A DNA stretch of 64,000 nt, from assembly GCF_003602005.1 (NCBI RefSeq), contig NZ_QZWD01000016.1, positions 25,192 through 89,191 of the forward strand, read 5' to 3'. Within the stretch, counting starts at the first letter, position 1. Every line of letters starts with the position of its first letter. This stretch comes from Salinisphaera sp. Q1T1-3. GTDB lineage: Bacteria; Pseudomonadota; Gammaproteobacteria; Nevskiales; Salinisphaeraceae. The notes beneath the pieces are model-generated. The model was not told the origin of the DNA and ran no database searches. It saw only the letters and a program-made list of their open reading frames with translations. Shown in pieces: positions 28,331 through 36,493 of the stretch. The position numbers and the translations under genes were made by a program.

Positions 28331-28363
28331 GAGAAACGCCCGGCACCGGGCCGGGCGTTTCTC
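28331..28363. terminator. Hairpin downstream of putP and the K+ channel gene
   Basis: Perfect 14-bp stem GAGAAACGCCCGGC with a 5-base loop and its complement. It lies 23 bp past the putP stop on the minus strand and also follows the plus-strand channel gene, so it may serve both convergent transcripts. The U-rich part is short (TTTCTC in the stem). Confidence 0.65.
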
Positions 28364-28385
28364 GAGACGGGAACCGATACGGCGG

Positions 28386-29861
28386 TCAGTTCGTCACACG
28401 GCGCCAGCGTGCGGCCGCGGCGTCGAAGCTCGCCAGCACCGATTCACTCGGCCGCGTGACGAGACTCACGAGTACCAGCACCAGGGAGCAGAGAATGAAA
28501 CCGGGCACGATCTCGTACATTTGGAAGATACCGCCCGACAGCTGCTTCCAGACGATGACCGTGATCGCACCAACCAGCATGCCGGCCAGGGCGCCCCATT
28601 GGGTGGTGCGTCGCCAGAACAGCGAGAACAGCACGACCGGGCCGAACGCGGCGCCGAAGCCGCTCCAGGCATAGGCCACCAGATCGAGTACCTTGGAATC
28701 CGGGTTGCCGGCGATCAGCAGCGCGATGACGGCGATCACGAGTACGCCGATACGCCCAACCCAGACCAGTTCGGTCTCGGAGGCCCGTGGGCGCACGAAG
28801 GCCTTGTAGATATCCTCGGCCAGCGCGCTCGACGAGACCAGCAGCTGGGAACTGATCGTCGACATGATCGCGGCGAGGATGGCGGCCAGCAGGAAACCGG
28901 CAATCCAGGGATTGGCCAGCGCTGTGGCCATCAGGATGAAGACCTTCTCGTGGTCGGGCAGCGGGTTGTCGGCGAAATAGGCAATGCCGGTATAGCCGAC
29001 CGCGATGGCGCCAAACAGCGAGATCACCATCCAGGCGATGCCGATCAGGCGCGCCGTTGGCACATCACGATGATCGCGCATGGCCATGAAACGCACGATG
29101 ATATGGGGCTGGCCGAAGTAGCCCAGTCCCCAGGCGGCCAGCGAGATGATCGAAAACAGCGACATCCCGCTCATGATGTTGTTGTACGACAGATCGACCG
29201 CCCCGACCTGGGCCACGGTCTCGCTCCAGCCGCCCTGGGTGGTTACGGCAAGCGCCGGGGCAATGAGCAGGGCAAAGAACATGATGATGCCCTGGACGAA
29301 GTCGGTCCAGGCCACGGCCAGGAAACCGCCGAGGAAGGTATAGGACACGATCACTGCGCCGCCGCCCCAAAGTGCGGCGTAGTAGTTCAGCCCGAAGCTG
29401 GCCTCGAACAGCTTTGCGCCGGCGACCATGCCGGCCGAGGTATAGAAAGCGAAGAATACGAGGATGACGAGCGCCGAGAAAACCCGCAGTAGCCGGGTCC
29501 GATCCTCGAAGCGATTGTGCAAAAAGTCCGGTACCGTGATCGAGTCGTTGGCGACTTCTGTGTAGATGCGCAGGCGCCGGGCGACGAACTGCCAGTTCAG
29601 ATACGCGCCGATTGTCAGGCCGATGGCGATCCAGGCTTTGGACATGCGCGCGCCGTAGATGGTGCCCGGCAGACCCAGCAGGAGCCAGCCGCTCATGTCG
29701 GAAGCCCCGGCCGACAACGCGGCTACCCCCGGGCCCAGACTGCGCCCGCCGAGCACATAGTCCGACAGGTTCGAGGTCATCCGGTAGGTCACCAGACCGA
29801 CGGCGATCATGGCGGCGAGATAGACGAGAAAAGTGATTAAGGTCGGAAGCGCGATATGCAT
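28386..29861 (-). CDS. putP: Sodium/proline symporter
   Basis: 491 residues, about 13 membrane helices, SSS family. Seen: SLGPGVAALSAGASDMSGWLL split over the second helix region, GLPGTIYG.R, AFYTSAGMVAGAKLF, GFLAVAWTDFVQG, and SSQLLVSSSALAEDIYK. The start at 29861 (MHIALP) is chosen because an AGAGGG box is 7 nt upstream; the ATG at 29867 would lie directly against it. Third in the putA / small peptide / putP series, imports proline for PutA or as osmolyte. A family A repeat sits about 100 bp upstream. Confidence 0.93.
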   Translation of the reverse strand: MHIALPTLITFLVYLAAMIAVGLVTYRMTSNLSDYVLGGRSLGPGVAALSAGASDMSGWLLLGLPGTIYGARMSKAWIAIGLTIGAYLNWQFVARRLRIYTEVANDSITVPDFLHNRFEDRTRLLRVFSALVILVFFAFYTSAGMVAGAKLFEASFGLNYYAALWGGGAVIVSYTFLGGFLAVAWTDFVQGIIMFFALLIAPALAVTTQGGWSETVAQVGAVDLSYNNIMSGMSLFSIISLAAWGLGYFGQPHIIVRFMAMRDHRDVPTARLIGIAWMVISLFGAIAVGYTGIAYFADNPLPDHEKVFILMATALANPWIAGFLLAAILAAIMSTISSQLLVSSSALAEDIYKAFVRPRASETELVWVGRIGVLVIAVIALLIAGNPDSKVLDLVAYAWSGFGAAFGPVVLFSLFWRRTTQWGALAGMLVGAITVIVWKQLSGGIFQMYEIVPGFILCSLVLVLVSLVTRPSESVLASFDAAAARWRRVTN

Positions 29862-29959
29862 GCGCATGCCCTCTTTCGGAAGTGATGGGGTAAAACGGGG
29901 CAGATATCTCGTATCCCGCCACGCAGGCGGTACACACGAGCGTTGTTGCCGGTTTCCAG

Positions 29960-30133
29960 GGCCTGTTGATGTGTCGTGCGAGCGCCTTTTCGTCGAGAGA
30001 GCGCCGTGTGTCCGGCAAGGCGCGAGTCGCCGGTCGTGGCGTGCCACGATCCAGACTCGCAACGCCGCAGGGCGGGATTTGTGGCCCACCCCTTGAGCAC
30101 TTGGCGCGGACTCGCATGAAACATCAACAGGCC
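29960..30133. repeat. Family A MITE, short form, between putP and the 36-aa gene
   Basis: 174 bp with imperfect ~23-bp terminal inverted repeats (GGCCTGTTGATGTGTCGTGC on the left; the right end inverted is GGCCTGTTGATGTTTCATGC). It lacks about 125 bp of the middle found in the 4099 copy, so it is an internal-deletion form. The right flank is CTAG, which provides the TAG stop of the adjoining small gene; the left flank is CCAG. Confidence 0.8.
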
Positions 30134-30244
30134 CTAGTGGTGACCCATCAGGTGTCGGATGTAGCTGATCAGGCTGAGCAGGACGCACAGTGGCATCGGG
30201 ATCGCGAGCCAGAACCATGTCGCCGTCGTGAGCGAGTCGTTCAT
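30134..30244 (-). CDS. 36-residue membrane peptide between putA and putP
   Basis: A short frame with ATG at 30244, a GGGGGA box 7 nt upstream, and one hydrophobic span (TWFWLAIPMPLCVLLSLI) followed by a basic, His-rich tail (SYIRHLMGHH). It lies 73 bp after the putA stop on the same strand and before putP. The size and single helix recall small accessory subunits of sodium symporters, but I do not recognise the family. Its TAG stop is formed by the CTAG flank of the MITE, so the original C terminus may have been slightly different. Confidence 0.6.
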   Translation of the reverse strand: MNDSLTTATWFWLAIPMPLCVLLSLISYIRHLMGHH

Positions 30245-30317
30245 ATGATGTTCCCCCGGGTTGGTCTGGTGATGGCCGCATTGCTCAAGGGCAACCCGGC
30301 CTGGAGCGAGTCGGCGC

Positions 30318-33300
30318 TCAATCGCGATGCGATTTGCGTGCCGGCTCGGTGGCCGCCTCTCGGTTGAGGCGTTGCGGCTCGGGTGTCACGAACGCGTGGT
30401 CGTCCGGCTCGTCTTCTTCCAGCGACATGAGCGACGCGTTGCCGCCGGCCGCTGTGGTGTCACGTGAGACGGCCCGTTCGGTGGCGAATCGGTGCAGATA
30501 GTGCGGCCCGCCGGCTTTCGGGCCGGTACCGGACAGACCTTCGCCGCCGAAGGGATGCACGCCGACGACCGCGCCGATGATATTGCGATTGACGTAGGCG
30601 TTGCCGACTTTCAGGCGCTTCAGCACGCGTTCGACGGTGGTATCAATGCGGCTGTGGATGCCGAAGGTCAGCCCGTAGCCCAACCTGTTGATGTCATCGA
30701 CCACGCGATCGATCTCGTGTGAATCAAAACGGATGATGTGCACGATCGGGCCGAACTGTTCCTCGCCGAGCTGGTCGATCGAGTCCAGCTCGTAGATACG
30801 AGGCGCGACGTAAGTGCCGGCTTCGTGTGCCTCGGAAAGCGCGCAGACATAATGCCGTTCGAACTGGTGATCGGCGTATGTCGTATAGGCGAGCAGATTG
30901 TCGCGGGCCTCGGCATCAATGACGGGCGTGACATCGGTACCGAGATGCCAGGGGTCGCCGATCGACAGCTCGGCCATTGCACCGGAGAGCATTTCGATGA
31001 GTGAATCGGCGATATCGGACTGCACGTAAAGGACGCGCAGTGCCGAACAACGCTGGCCCGCACTCTGAAATCCGGAGCGGATGATATCGGCCACGACCTG
31101 TTCGATCAGTGCCGAGGAATCCACGATCATCGCGTTCTGGCCGCCGGTTTCGGCGATCAGCGGGATGATCGGACCGTCGCGTTCGGCGAGCGTCCGGTTG
31201 ATCTTCTTCGCGGTCGCCAGCGACCCGGTGAAAGCCACGCCGGCGATGCGTGCGTCGGCGACGAGTTTTGCGCCGATGTCGCCGGCCCCGGGAAGAAAGG
31301 CCAGCACGTCGCCGGGGAAGCCGGCTTCGTGCATCAGTTCGACGGCCCGGGCACCGATCAGACAGGTCTGCTCGGCCGGCTTGGCAATGACCGCGTTGCC
31401 GGCCGCCAGTGCGGCGGCGACCTGGCCGGAGAAGATCGCCAGCGGGAAATTCCACGGACAGATCGCCACGAACACGCCGCGGCCGTAGAGCCCCCAGGTA
31501 TTGCGTTCGCCGGTCGGGCCGGGCAGGACGTGATTGACCGAGAACTCGTCCTCGACCTGGACGGCGTAATAGCGACAGAAATCGACGGCCTCGCGAACTT
31601 CGGCTACACCGTCGGCGATGTTCTTGCCGGCTTCCAGCGTACAGATCGCGATCAGCTCGGCGATGTGGGCTTCCAGCAGATCGGCATAGCGCCGCAGACA
31701 GGCCGCGCGTTCGACCGCCGGCGTGGCCGCCCAGCGATCGGCAGCTCCCGCGGTGGTCGCCAGGGCCGCTTCGACGTCGTCGGCGTTCGCGAGCGCCACA
31801 TGGCCGATCACGCGATCGATATGCGCGGGATTATGGACCGGTGTCGCCTGGTCGCGTTCCAGCAGATCGCGAGCGCGTTTGGCCATGTCGCCGCCGATGA
31901 GCGGGCCGGCCTGCCAGGTCTGGGCGGCGGCTTCGTCCATCGATTCGGAAAGCGTCGTCAACGTGCGCAGATCGGATAGATCCAGCCCCTTGGCATTGGG
32001 GCGCCGTGCGCCGTAGAGATCGTGCGGCAGCGGAATCCGATGATGGCGGACCTGATCCTGGGCACGGACCACGCGGACCGGATCGGCCACGATATCGGCG
32101 ATCGGTTCGTCCTCGTCGACCAGCCGGTTCACGAACGAGCTGTTGGCACCGTTTTCCAGCAAGCGACGCACCAGATAGGCCAGCAGGTCCTCGTGCGCGC
32201 CGACCGGGGCATAGATTCGACAGCGCGGTCGACGCACGCCTTTTTCCACGATCTCTTCGTAGAGATCCTCGCCCATGCCGTGCAGGCGCTGGAATTCGAA
32301 ATCGGTGCGCTCGCCGACGAGATGCCGGATCCAGGCCAGCGTATGGGCATTGTGAGTGGCGAACTGGCCATAGAACACATCGTCGTGGGCCAGGATCCGG
32401 CGTGCGCAGGCCATGTAGGAGACATCGGTATTGGCCTTGCGGGTAAAGACCGGATAACCGGCCAGCCCGGCTTCCTGGGCACGCTTGATCTCGGTGTCCC
32501 AGTAGGCGCCCTTGACCAGTCGAACCATGATGCGACGCCCGTGACGGCGACCCAGCTCGGCCAGCCATTCGATCACGTCCAGCGCGCGTTTCTGGTAAGC
32601 CTGCACGGCCAGCCCCAGGCCCTGCCAGTCGCCGAGTTCTTCATCTGCCGAGGCCATCTCGAACAACGACAGCGACAGATCCAGCCGGTCGGCTTCCTCG
32701 GCGTCCACGGTAAGGTTGATGTCGTATTTCGCCGCGAGTCGGGTCAACTCTGTCAGCCGCGGCAGGAGCTCGGCGACCACGCGATCGCGATGGGCCAGCT
32801 CGTAGCGGGCGAGCAGAGCCGAAAGTTTGACCGACACGCCGGGAGCGTCCTCCGGGCCGCGATCGCGGCTGGCCTCGCCACAGGCGACGATCGCATGGTG
32901 ATAATCGTCGAAATAGCGTTTCGCGTCGGCATCGGTACGGGCCGCCTCGCCGAGCATGTCGTAGGAATACGAATAGCCGCGTTTCTCCAGCGAGCGCGCG
33001 TTCTTGATCGCCTCTTCGATCGAGCGACCCATCACGAACTGGTGGCCCATGATCTTCATCGCCCGGCGCACCGCCGAGCGGATGAACGGCTCGCCCGAGC
33101 GCCGGACCATGCGCCGCATCGTCGCTCGGAAATTGGCCTCGGGCAGATCCTCGCGACGCAGCATGCGCCCGGAGATCATCAGGCCCCAGGTCGAGGCATT
33201 GACGAACCACGACTTGGATTCGCCGAGATGGGACTCCCAATTGGAGCCGCCGATCTTGTCCTCGATGAGTTTGTCGATGGTCGCCGCGTCGGGGATGCGC

Positions 33301-33575
33301 AGCAGCGCCTCGGCCAGACACATCAGGACCACGCCCTCGGCACTGGAGAGTTCGTATTCGGCCATGAAGGCATCGATACCGCCGCCTTGGCTAGCCTTGT
33401 CACGCACGATTTCGACCAGCGCGGCGGCCGCGGACTCGACGGCGTCAGCCGCTTGTGCGTCGAGTGCGGCGGTTTCCAGAAGTCTTGTCACCTGCTCGGC
33501 CTCGTCGGCGCGATAGGTCGCCAGCACCGGCTGATAGGTGGGATCGGCGTGGACTCGGGGCGCAGACCATTTCAT
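30318..33575 (-). CDS. putA: Bifunctional proline dehydrogenase / P5C dehydrogenase
   Basis: 1085 residues. PRODH domain: TVDAEEADRLDLSL, MVRLVKGAYWDTEIKRAQE, and RLHGMGEDLYE. ALDH domain: PWNFPLAIFSGQVAAAL, AFTGSLATAKKIN, LIAETGGQNAMIVDSSA, nucleophile Cys in SAGQRCSALRVLYVQ. Oxidises proline to glutamate, with FAD then NAD. The N-terminal ribbon-helix-helix repressor domain of E. coli-type PutA is absent, so this is a type-A-like enzyme that cannot autoregulate by that domain. ATG 33575 has an AGGAG box. An acidic/charged C-terminal tail of about 50 residues follows the ALDH fold. Confidence 0.95.
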   Translation of the reverse strand: MKWSAPRVHADPTYQPVLATYRADEAEQVTRLLETAALDAQAADAVESAAAALVEIVRDKASQGGGIDAFMAEYELSSAEGVVLMCLAEALLRIPDAATIDKLIEDKIGGSNWESHLGESKSWFVNASTWGLMISGRMLRREDLPEANFRATMRRMVRRSGEPFIRSAVRRAMKIMGHQFVMGRSIEEAIKNARSLEKRGYSYSYDMLGEAARTDADAKRYFDDYHHAIVACGEASRDRGPEDAPGVSVKLSALLARYELAHRDRVVAELLPRLTELTRLAAKYDINLTVDAEEADRLDLSLSLFEMASADEELGDWQGLGLAVQAYQKRALDVIEWLAELGRRHGRRIMVRLVKGAYWDTEIKRAQEAGLAGYPVFTRKANTDVSYMACARRILAHDDVFYGQFATHNAHTLAWIRHLVGERTDFEFQRLHGMGEDLYEEIVEKGVRRPRCRIYAPVGAHEDLLAYLVRRLLENGANSSFVNRLVDEDEPIADIVADPVRVVRAQDQVRHHRIPLPHDLYGARRPNAKGLDLSDLRTLTTLSESMDEAAAQTWQAGPLIGGDMAKRARDLLERDQATPVHNPAHIDRVIGHVALANADDVEAALATTAGAADRWAATPAVERAACLRRYADLLEAHIAELIAICTLEAGKNIADGVAEVREAVDFCRYYAVQVEDEFSVNHVLPGPTGERNTWGLYGRGVFVAICPWNFPLAIFSGQVAAALAAGNAVIAKPAEQTCLIGARAVELMHEAGFPGDVLAFLPGAGDIGAKLVADARIAGVAFTGSLATAKKINRTLAERDGPIIPLIAETGGQNAMIVDSSALIEQVVADIIRSGFQSAGQRCSALRVLYVQSDIADSLIEMLSGAMAELSIGDPWHLGTDVTPVIDAEARDNLLAYTTYADHQFERHYVCALSEAHEAGTYVAPRIYELDSIDQLGEEQFGPIVHIIRFDSHEIDRVVDDINRLGYGLTFGIHSRIDTTVERVLKRLKVGNAYVNRNIIGAVVGVHPFGGEGLSGTGPKAGGPHYLHRFATERAVSRDTTAAGGNASLMSLEEDEPDDHAFVTPEPQRLNREAATEPARKSHRD

Positions 33576-33811
33576 CGAACGAAACTCCTGGTACCTGGCA
33601 TTCACGAATTCATCGCACGGATGCGGCCAGGCCCGCACCGCAAGAGCGCCCGGCACGATCATGATGCCGGGCAGGCCGGTCATGGCAGGCATCAGGCGAC
33701 CTGAGTTCGAGACTACTCTGCGGCCGGATTGGTCGTGTTGTTTCGTTTTTATTAATATTTGTCTTCAATTGCACGCAACGGGACACTACCGTCCGGTCGG
33801 ACTGTCAACCC

Positions 33812-34606
33812 ATGAGTCACTCATACGCCCGTCTGAACCCGATTCGTCGCGGTCACGGTGACCACACCCACCGTTGTACCCAGTTGTTGTTCGGGCTCGG
33901 TGGCACGGTTCATTGCGATCTGGCGGACGGTGCTTTCGACGTATCTTGTGGCGAGATCGGCATTCTGCCGCGCGAGGCCCGGCACTATTTCGTCGGCCGC
34001 ACGGAAGACAGCCAGCTTCTGGTCGTCGATCTGTACATGGACGACGACATCGTGCGTCAGATCGAACGGCTGGGTGGACACAGTCCCACGCTGGACGATG
34101 TTTTCGTCGCGCCGCGGGTCATGGCGTTGCCGGGCGAACTCGCGCCGATGATCGGTACCGCGGCGCGTCAGCTGGGGCAGCCGTGTCGGGATACCCGCCT
34201 GGTCGCGCACCAGTGGGCGACGACCTTCACCGTCCAGGCCTACGAGTTCCTGCAATCGTCCCCGGATCGTTTTGACGGGCGCATCGCGCGTTTCACGGCA
34301 TTCATCGACTCACGGCTTGGCCGGCCGCCGACCAACACGGCGCTGCAACAGCATATGTACATGAGCAGCTCGGCGCTCAACCAGTGGTGCCGTCTGTGTT
34401 TCGATCAGACGCCGCAGCAGGTGGTCTTGCGGCGGCGGCTGGCCGCAGCGCGCGAGCGCCTGCTGACCACGTCGAGCGCGATCGCCCGGATCGCCCACGA
34501 AACCGGCTTTGCCGATACGCCGACCTTCACCCGCGCGTTCGGCCGGGTCTATGGCCTGCCGCCCGGCGCGGTTCGGCGTGCCGCACGCGAGCGCTCCCAA
34601 GGTTAG
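33812..34606 (+). CDS. AraC-family regulator divergent from putA
   Basis: 264 residues: N-terminal cupin-like sensor (HTHRCTQLLFGLGG, GEIGILPREARHYF) and C-terminal double HTH (SSSALNQWCRLCFDQTPQQV, AIARIAHETGFADTPTFTRAF). Divergently transcribed 236 bp from putA, which lacks its own repressor domain, so it is the likely proline-responsive regulator, comparable in role to PruR of Pseudomonas. The TAG stop lies within TTAG and is abutted by a family A repeat. Confidence 0.88.
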   Translation: MSHSYARLNPIRRGHGDHTHRCTQLLFGLGGTVHCDLADGAFDVSCGEIGILPREARHYFVGRTEDSQLLVVDLYMDDDIVRQIERLGGHSPTLDDVFVAPRVMALPGELAPMIGTAARQLGQPCRDTRLVAHQWATTFTVQAYEFLQSSPDRFDGRIARFTAFIDSRLGRPPTNTALQQHMYMSSSALNQWCRLCFDQTPQQVVLRRRLAAARERLLTTSSAIARIAHETGFADTPTFTRAFGRVYGLPPGAVRRAARERSQG

Positions 34607-34995
34607 GCCCGTCAACACTTCGCACGTGACCGCGTGGCCGGTTTTTGGGCCCAACCCGAAGGGACAAGCGCCCCAAAATCGAGAACACGACGGCAATCCA
34701 GCGTTGTAGCCCGCGGGTGCAGAATGGCGGCACGGCGCGCACGACGCCTCGTCTTGCCGCCCATCCTCAATTTATTAACCCGGCCTAAAAATAGATGATT
34801 TTTCGGGTTGATAACGCGCGTGTGCGACAGCACGCGCGCCACGGCCAACGGCCGTGAAGCCATTGAAAATAAAAAGACGGACAAGGGCCGGCGTTTCTTT
34901 CGATGGCGTTGAAAACAGCTGACGTCGTCAGCTGTTTTGGTGCCGGATTAATAAGGGCGCGCTTGGCGCGGACTCGCACGACACCCCAACACGCC
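34607..34995. repeat. Family A repeat carrying a nested insertion
   Basis: Outer parts (34607-34773 and 34954-34995) match the 4099 and 25060 copies: CCCAACCCGAAGGGACAAG, GAACACGACGGCAATCCAGC, CGCCTCGTCTTGCCGCCCAT and the right end CGCTTGGCGCGGACTCGCAC. The homology breaks at CCTCAATT and resumes at AGGGCGCGC, with an unrelated 180-bp block between. Left end abuts the AraC TAG stop. Confidence 0.7.
34774..34953. mobile_element. Nested 180-bp insertion within the family A repeat
   Basis: AT-richer block absent from other family A copies. Its ends look inverted (TTAACCCGGC near 34776 and GCCGGATTAA near 34943). Internal hairpins are visible: CAGCTGACGTCGTCAGCTG around 34916-34934 and GCCACGGCCAACGGCCGTG near 34850. 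No coding capacity. Whether it is a separate element or an ancestral part lost elsewhere cannot be settled from one copy. Confidence 0.5.
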
Positions 34996-34999
34996 CTGG

Positions 35000-35261
35000 G
35001 GCGTGTCGTCGTGAGATATGACGTCGTATTGCCCGCGCCGGGCGTATCAGACAAGACGGGCGCCCAGCGTGGCGGCCCCACGGTCAGAGCCTGCCAGCGG
35101 CATGGCGCGTCCGGCGCGAGCAACTCGAAGAGCCGACGGCCAAGCCACGGCAATCCCGCGTTATCGCTCGCTGACGTGGCATGGCCTCGCCGCACTGGCG
35201 ATGCCTCGTCTTGCCGCGACTTGGCCATCGGTGCGATGCCTTATCTGAATACGACACATCC
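35000..35261. repeat. Family B mobile repeat (MITE-like), full copy
   Basis: 262 bp starting GGCGTGTCGTCGTGAGATAT and ending, read in reverse, GGATGTGTCGTATTCAGATA: imperfect inverted ends sharing GTGTCGT and AGATA. It directly abuts the family A copy. Shares internal GCGTTATCGCTCGCTGACGTGGC-like sequence with 20981-21165, and a CCTCGTCTTGCCGC segment also found in family A, suggesting a common ancestor. Confidence 0.65.
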
Positions 35262-35701
35262 GAGAGCGGGCTGAGTATCGGGCCGTACGCTGATTTGGCG
35301 TGCGGCAATCGGGCCAGCTGTGGTGAAAACGCCTATCGATGCGCCACAGACCGCCGGCGCTCAGCCGAGGTGTCCCAGACGATGGCGCATGCCAGCCGTT
35401 GGAATGCGTCGGCCCGGCCGGCCGGGCCGATACCGTGGTGGCGCTCGATTGGTCTCAGCGGATCTGCCGTTCGATGCGGTCCGGATATCGCCCGTCGACC
35501 TATGTCCGTGAGGTGAATTGGCCGCGCGTTCATGAACCCGTGGCCGGGATCGGGCTGGTACAGACAAGGCGCACGCAGTGGCCGGGTAGCGCGACGCATG
35601 CCGTTTGGTCAGCCCGATCTGGAAGAAAGACTTGGCCAATCAGGCGTGTCCGGCTCCACAGTTCTCGTGCGGGGCAGGCTAAGCGAGTGCATATGCGACT
35701 A
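35262..35701. other. Intergenic stretch without recognisable gene
   Basis: Several open frames cross this 440-bp stretch but none has a plausible start with ribosome site, a family motif, or a composition like neighbouring proteins. It separates stacked repeats from the sugar-transport promoter and may be an old decayed sequence. Confidence 0.5.
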
Positions 35702-35730
35702 TTGGTATAATGACATGATCATCATGTATC
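35702..35730 (+). promoter_or_regulatory. Extended -10 promoter / operator of the sugar ABC operon
   Basis: TTGGTATAATGACATGATCA continuing to TCATGTATCC contains an extended -10 (TGGTATAAT) overlapped by dyads (ATGATCAT). The first 13 bases of ATTGGTATAATGA recur at 42785 and, with one change, at 44837, in front of the other genes of this cluster. UxuR/FadR-type GntR proteins use TTGGTAT half-sites, so the regulator at 40274 is the natural ligand. Confidence 0.55.
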
Positions 35731-35773
35731 CGATTTAATCTGTCCGAACGAGTCGAAACGACGTTGGACGGGT

Positions 35774-36493
35774 ATGGCGCTTTCCGGATTTTTCGAGCCC
35801 CGGATTCTGGGGACCACGATCGGCCTGGCGCTGCTGCTGGGTATTCTGGCGGTCGCGGCACCCGGGCCGTTGGTGACGATCCGTCCGGTCGATCCGGATA
35901 CCGGGCGGGTGGTTCTGAACAGTCCGCAGGATGTGAATGCCGCGGGCACGAACCAGAAGTTCGCCCCCGGTAGTTTCGACGCGACCGAATATGTGGCCGG
36001 GATCTGGTCGTCGAAGGTCGCCCCTTGGGCAGCCGACCATGCGGCCGATCTCGATCAGTTGCTCGCCGCCCTCGACCGCGATCCCGAGCAGGCCGAACAA
36101 CAGTACGGCGTGGTTTCGGGCGGTGATACCCACAACTTCCTCGTCAAAGGCCAGGCCCGGGTCGCGTCGGTGGATACCTCGACCCCGGTCGGCCAGATCG
36201 CGCTCGTCGATCCGAGCGGCGAGGACCACGCCATCAGCCTGGCGGCGGGCCCACTGGTCTTCGGTACGGCGCTGCGCGATGCCTTCCCGTTCCTGCAGCT
36301 CAACGATTTCACCAATCAGATGCAGTACGCGAGTGTGGCCAAGGCCATGAACAAGCAGGCGCTCGAGCAGGCCTACAAGGGGATATCGATCGATCAGCTG
36401 AAGGGCAAGACCCTGCAGTTCACGGGTGCTTTCGCGGCATCGCCGGACGGCTCGATCAGTATCGTGCCGATCGACGTCAAGGTCGGCTCATGA
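35774..36493 (+). CDS. DUF2291-type protein of sugar ABC operons
   Basis: 239 residues with one N-terminal membrane segment (about 13-32) and a predicted periplasmic domain. It resembles the DUF2291 family, which co-occurs with ribose-type ABC importers, although its job is unknown. First gene of a four-gene operon, overlapping the ATPase gene by 4 bp. An auxiliary role in substrate delivery or in assembly is an inference from context only. Confidence 0.7.
   Translation: MALSGFFEPRILGTTIGLALLLGILAVAAPGPLVTIRPVDPDTGRVVLNSPQDVNAAGTNQKFAPGSFDATEYVAGIWSSKVAPWAADHAADLDQLLAALDRDPEQAEQQYGVVSGGDTHNFLVKGQARVASVDTSTPVGQIALVDPSGEDHAISLAAGPLVFGTALRDAFPFLQLNDFTNQMQYASVAKAMNKQALEQAYKGISIDQLKGKTLQFTGAFAASPDGSISIVPIDVKVGS

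Noticed and set aside
28386..30281. An unbroken frame extends putP upstream by about 139 codons
   Set aside because: The extension crosses the family A repeat and the small peptide gene in another frame, has no membrane-protein character, and lacks any PutP-family N terminus; the ATG at 29861 has a good ribosome site.
34800..34940. Short palindromes (CAGCTGACGTCGTCAGCTG and others) as possible terminators or CRISPR repeats
   Set aside because: No regular spacing or repeated unit, no T-tract; they are internal hairpins of the nested insertion.
35320..35710. Overlapping frames in the repeat-rich gap that could be small proteins
   Set aside because: No ribosome site, no motif, Arg/Trp-rich composition typical of antisense or non-coding GC-rich DNA.
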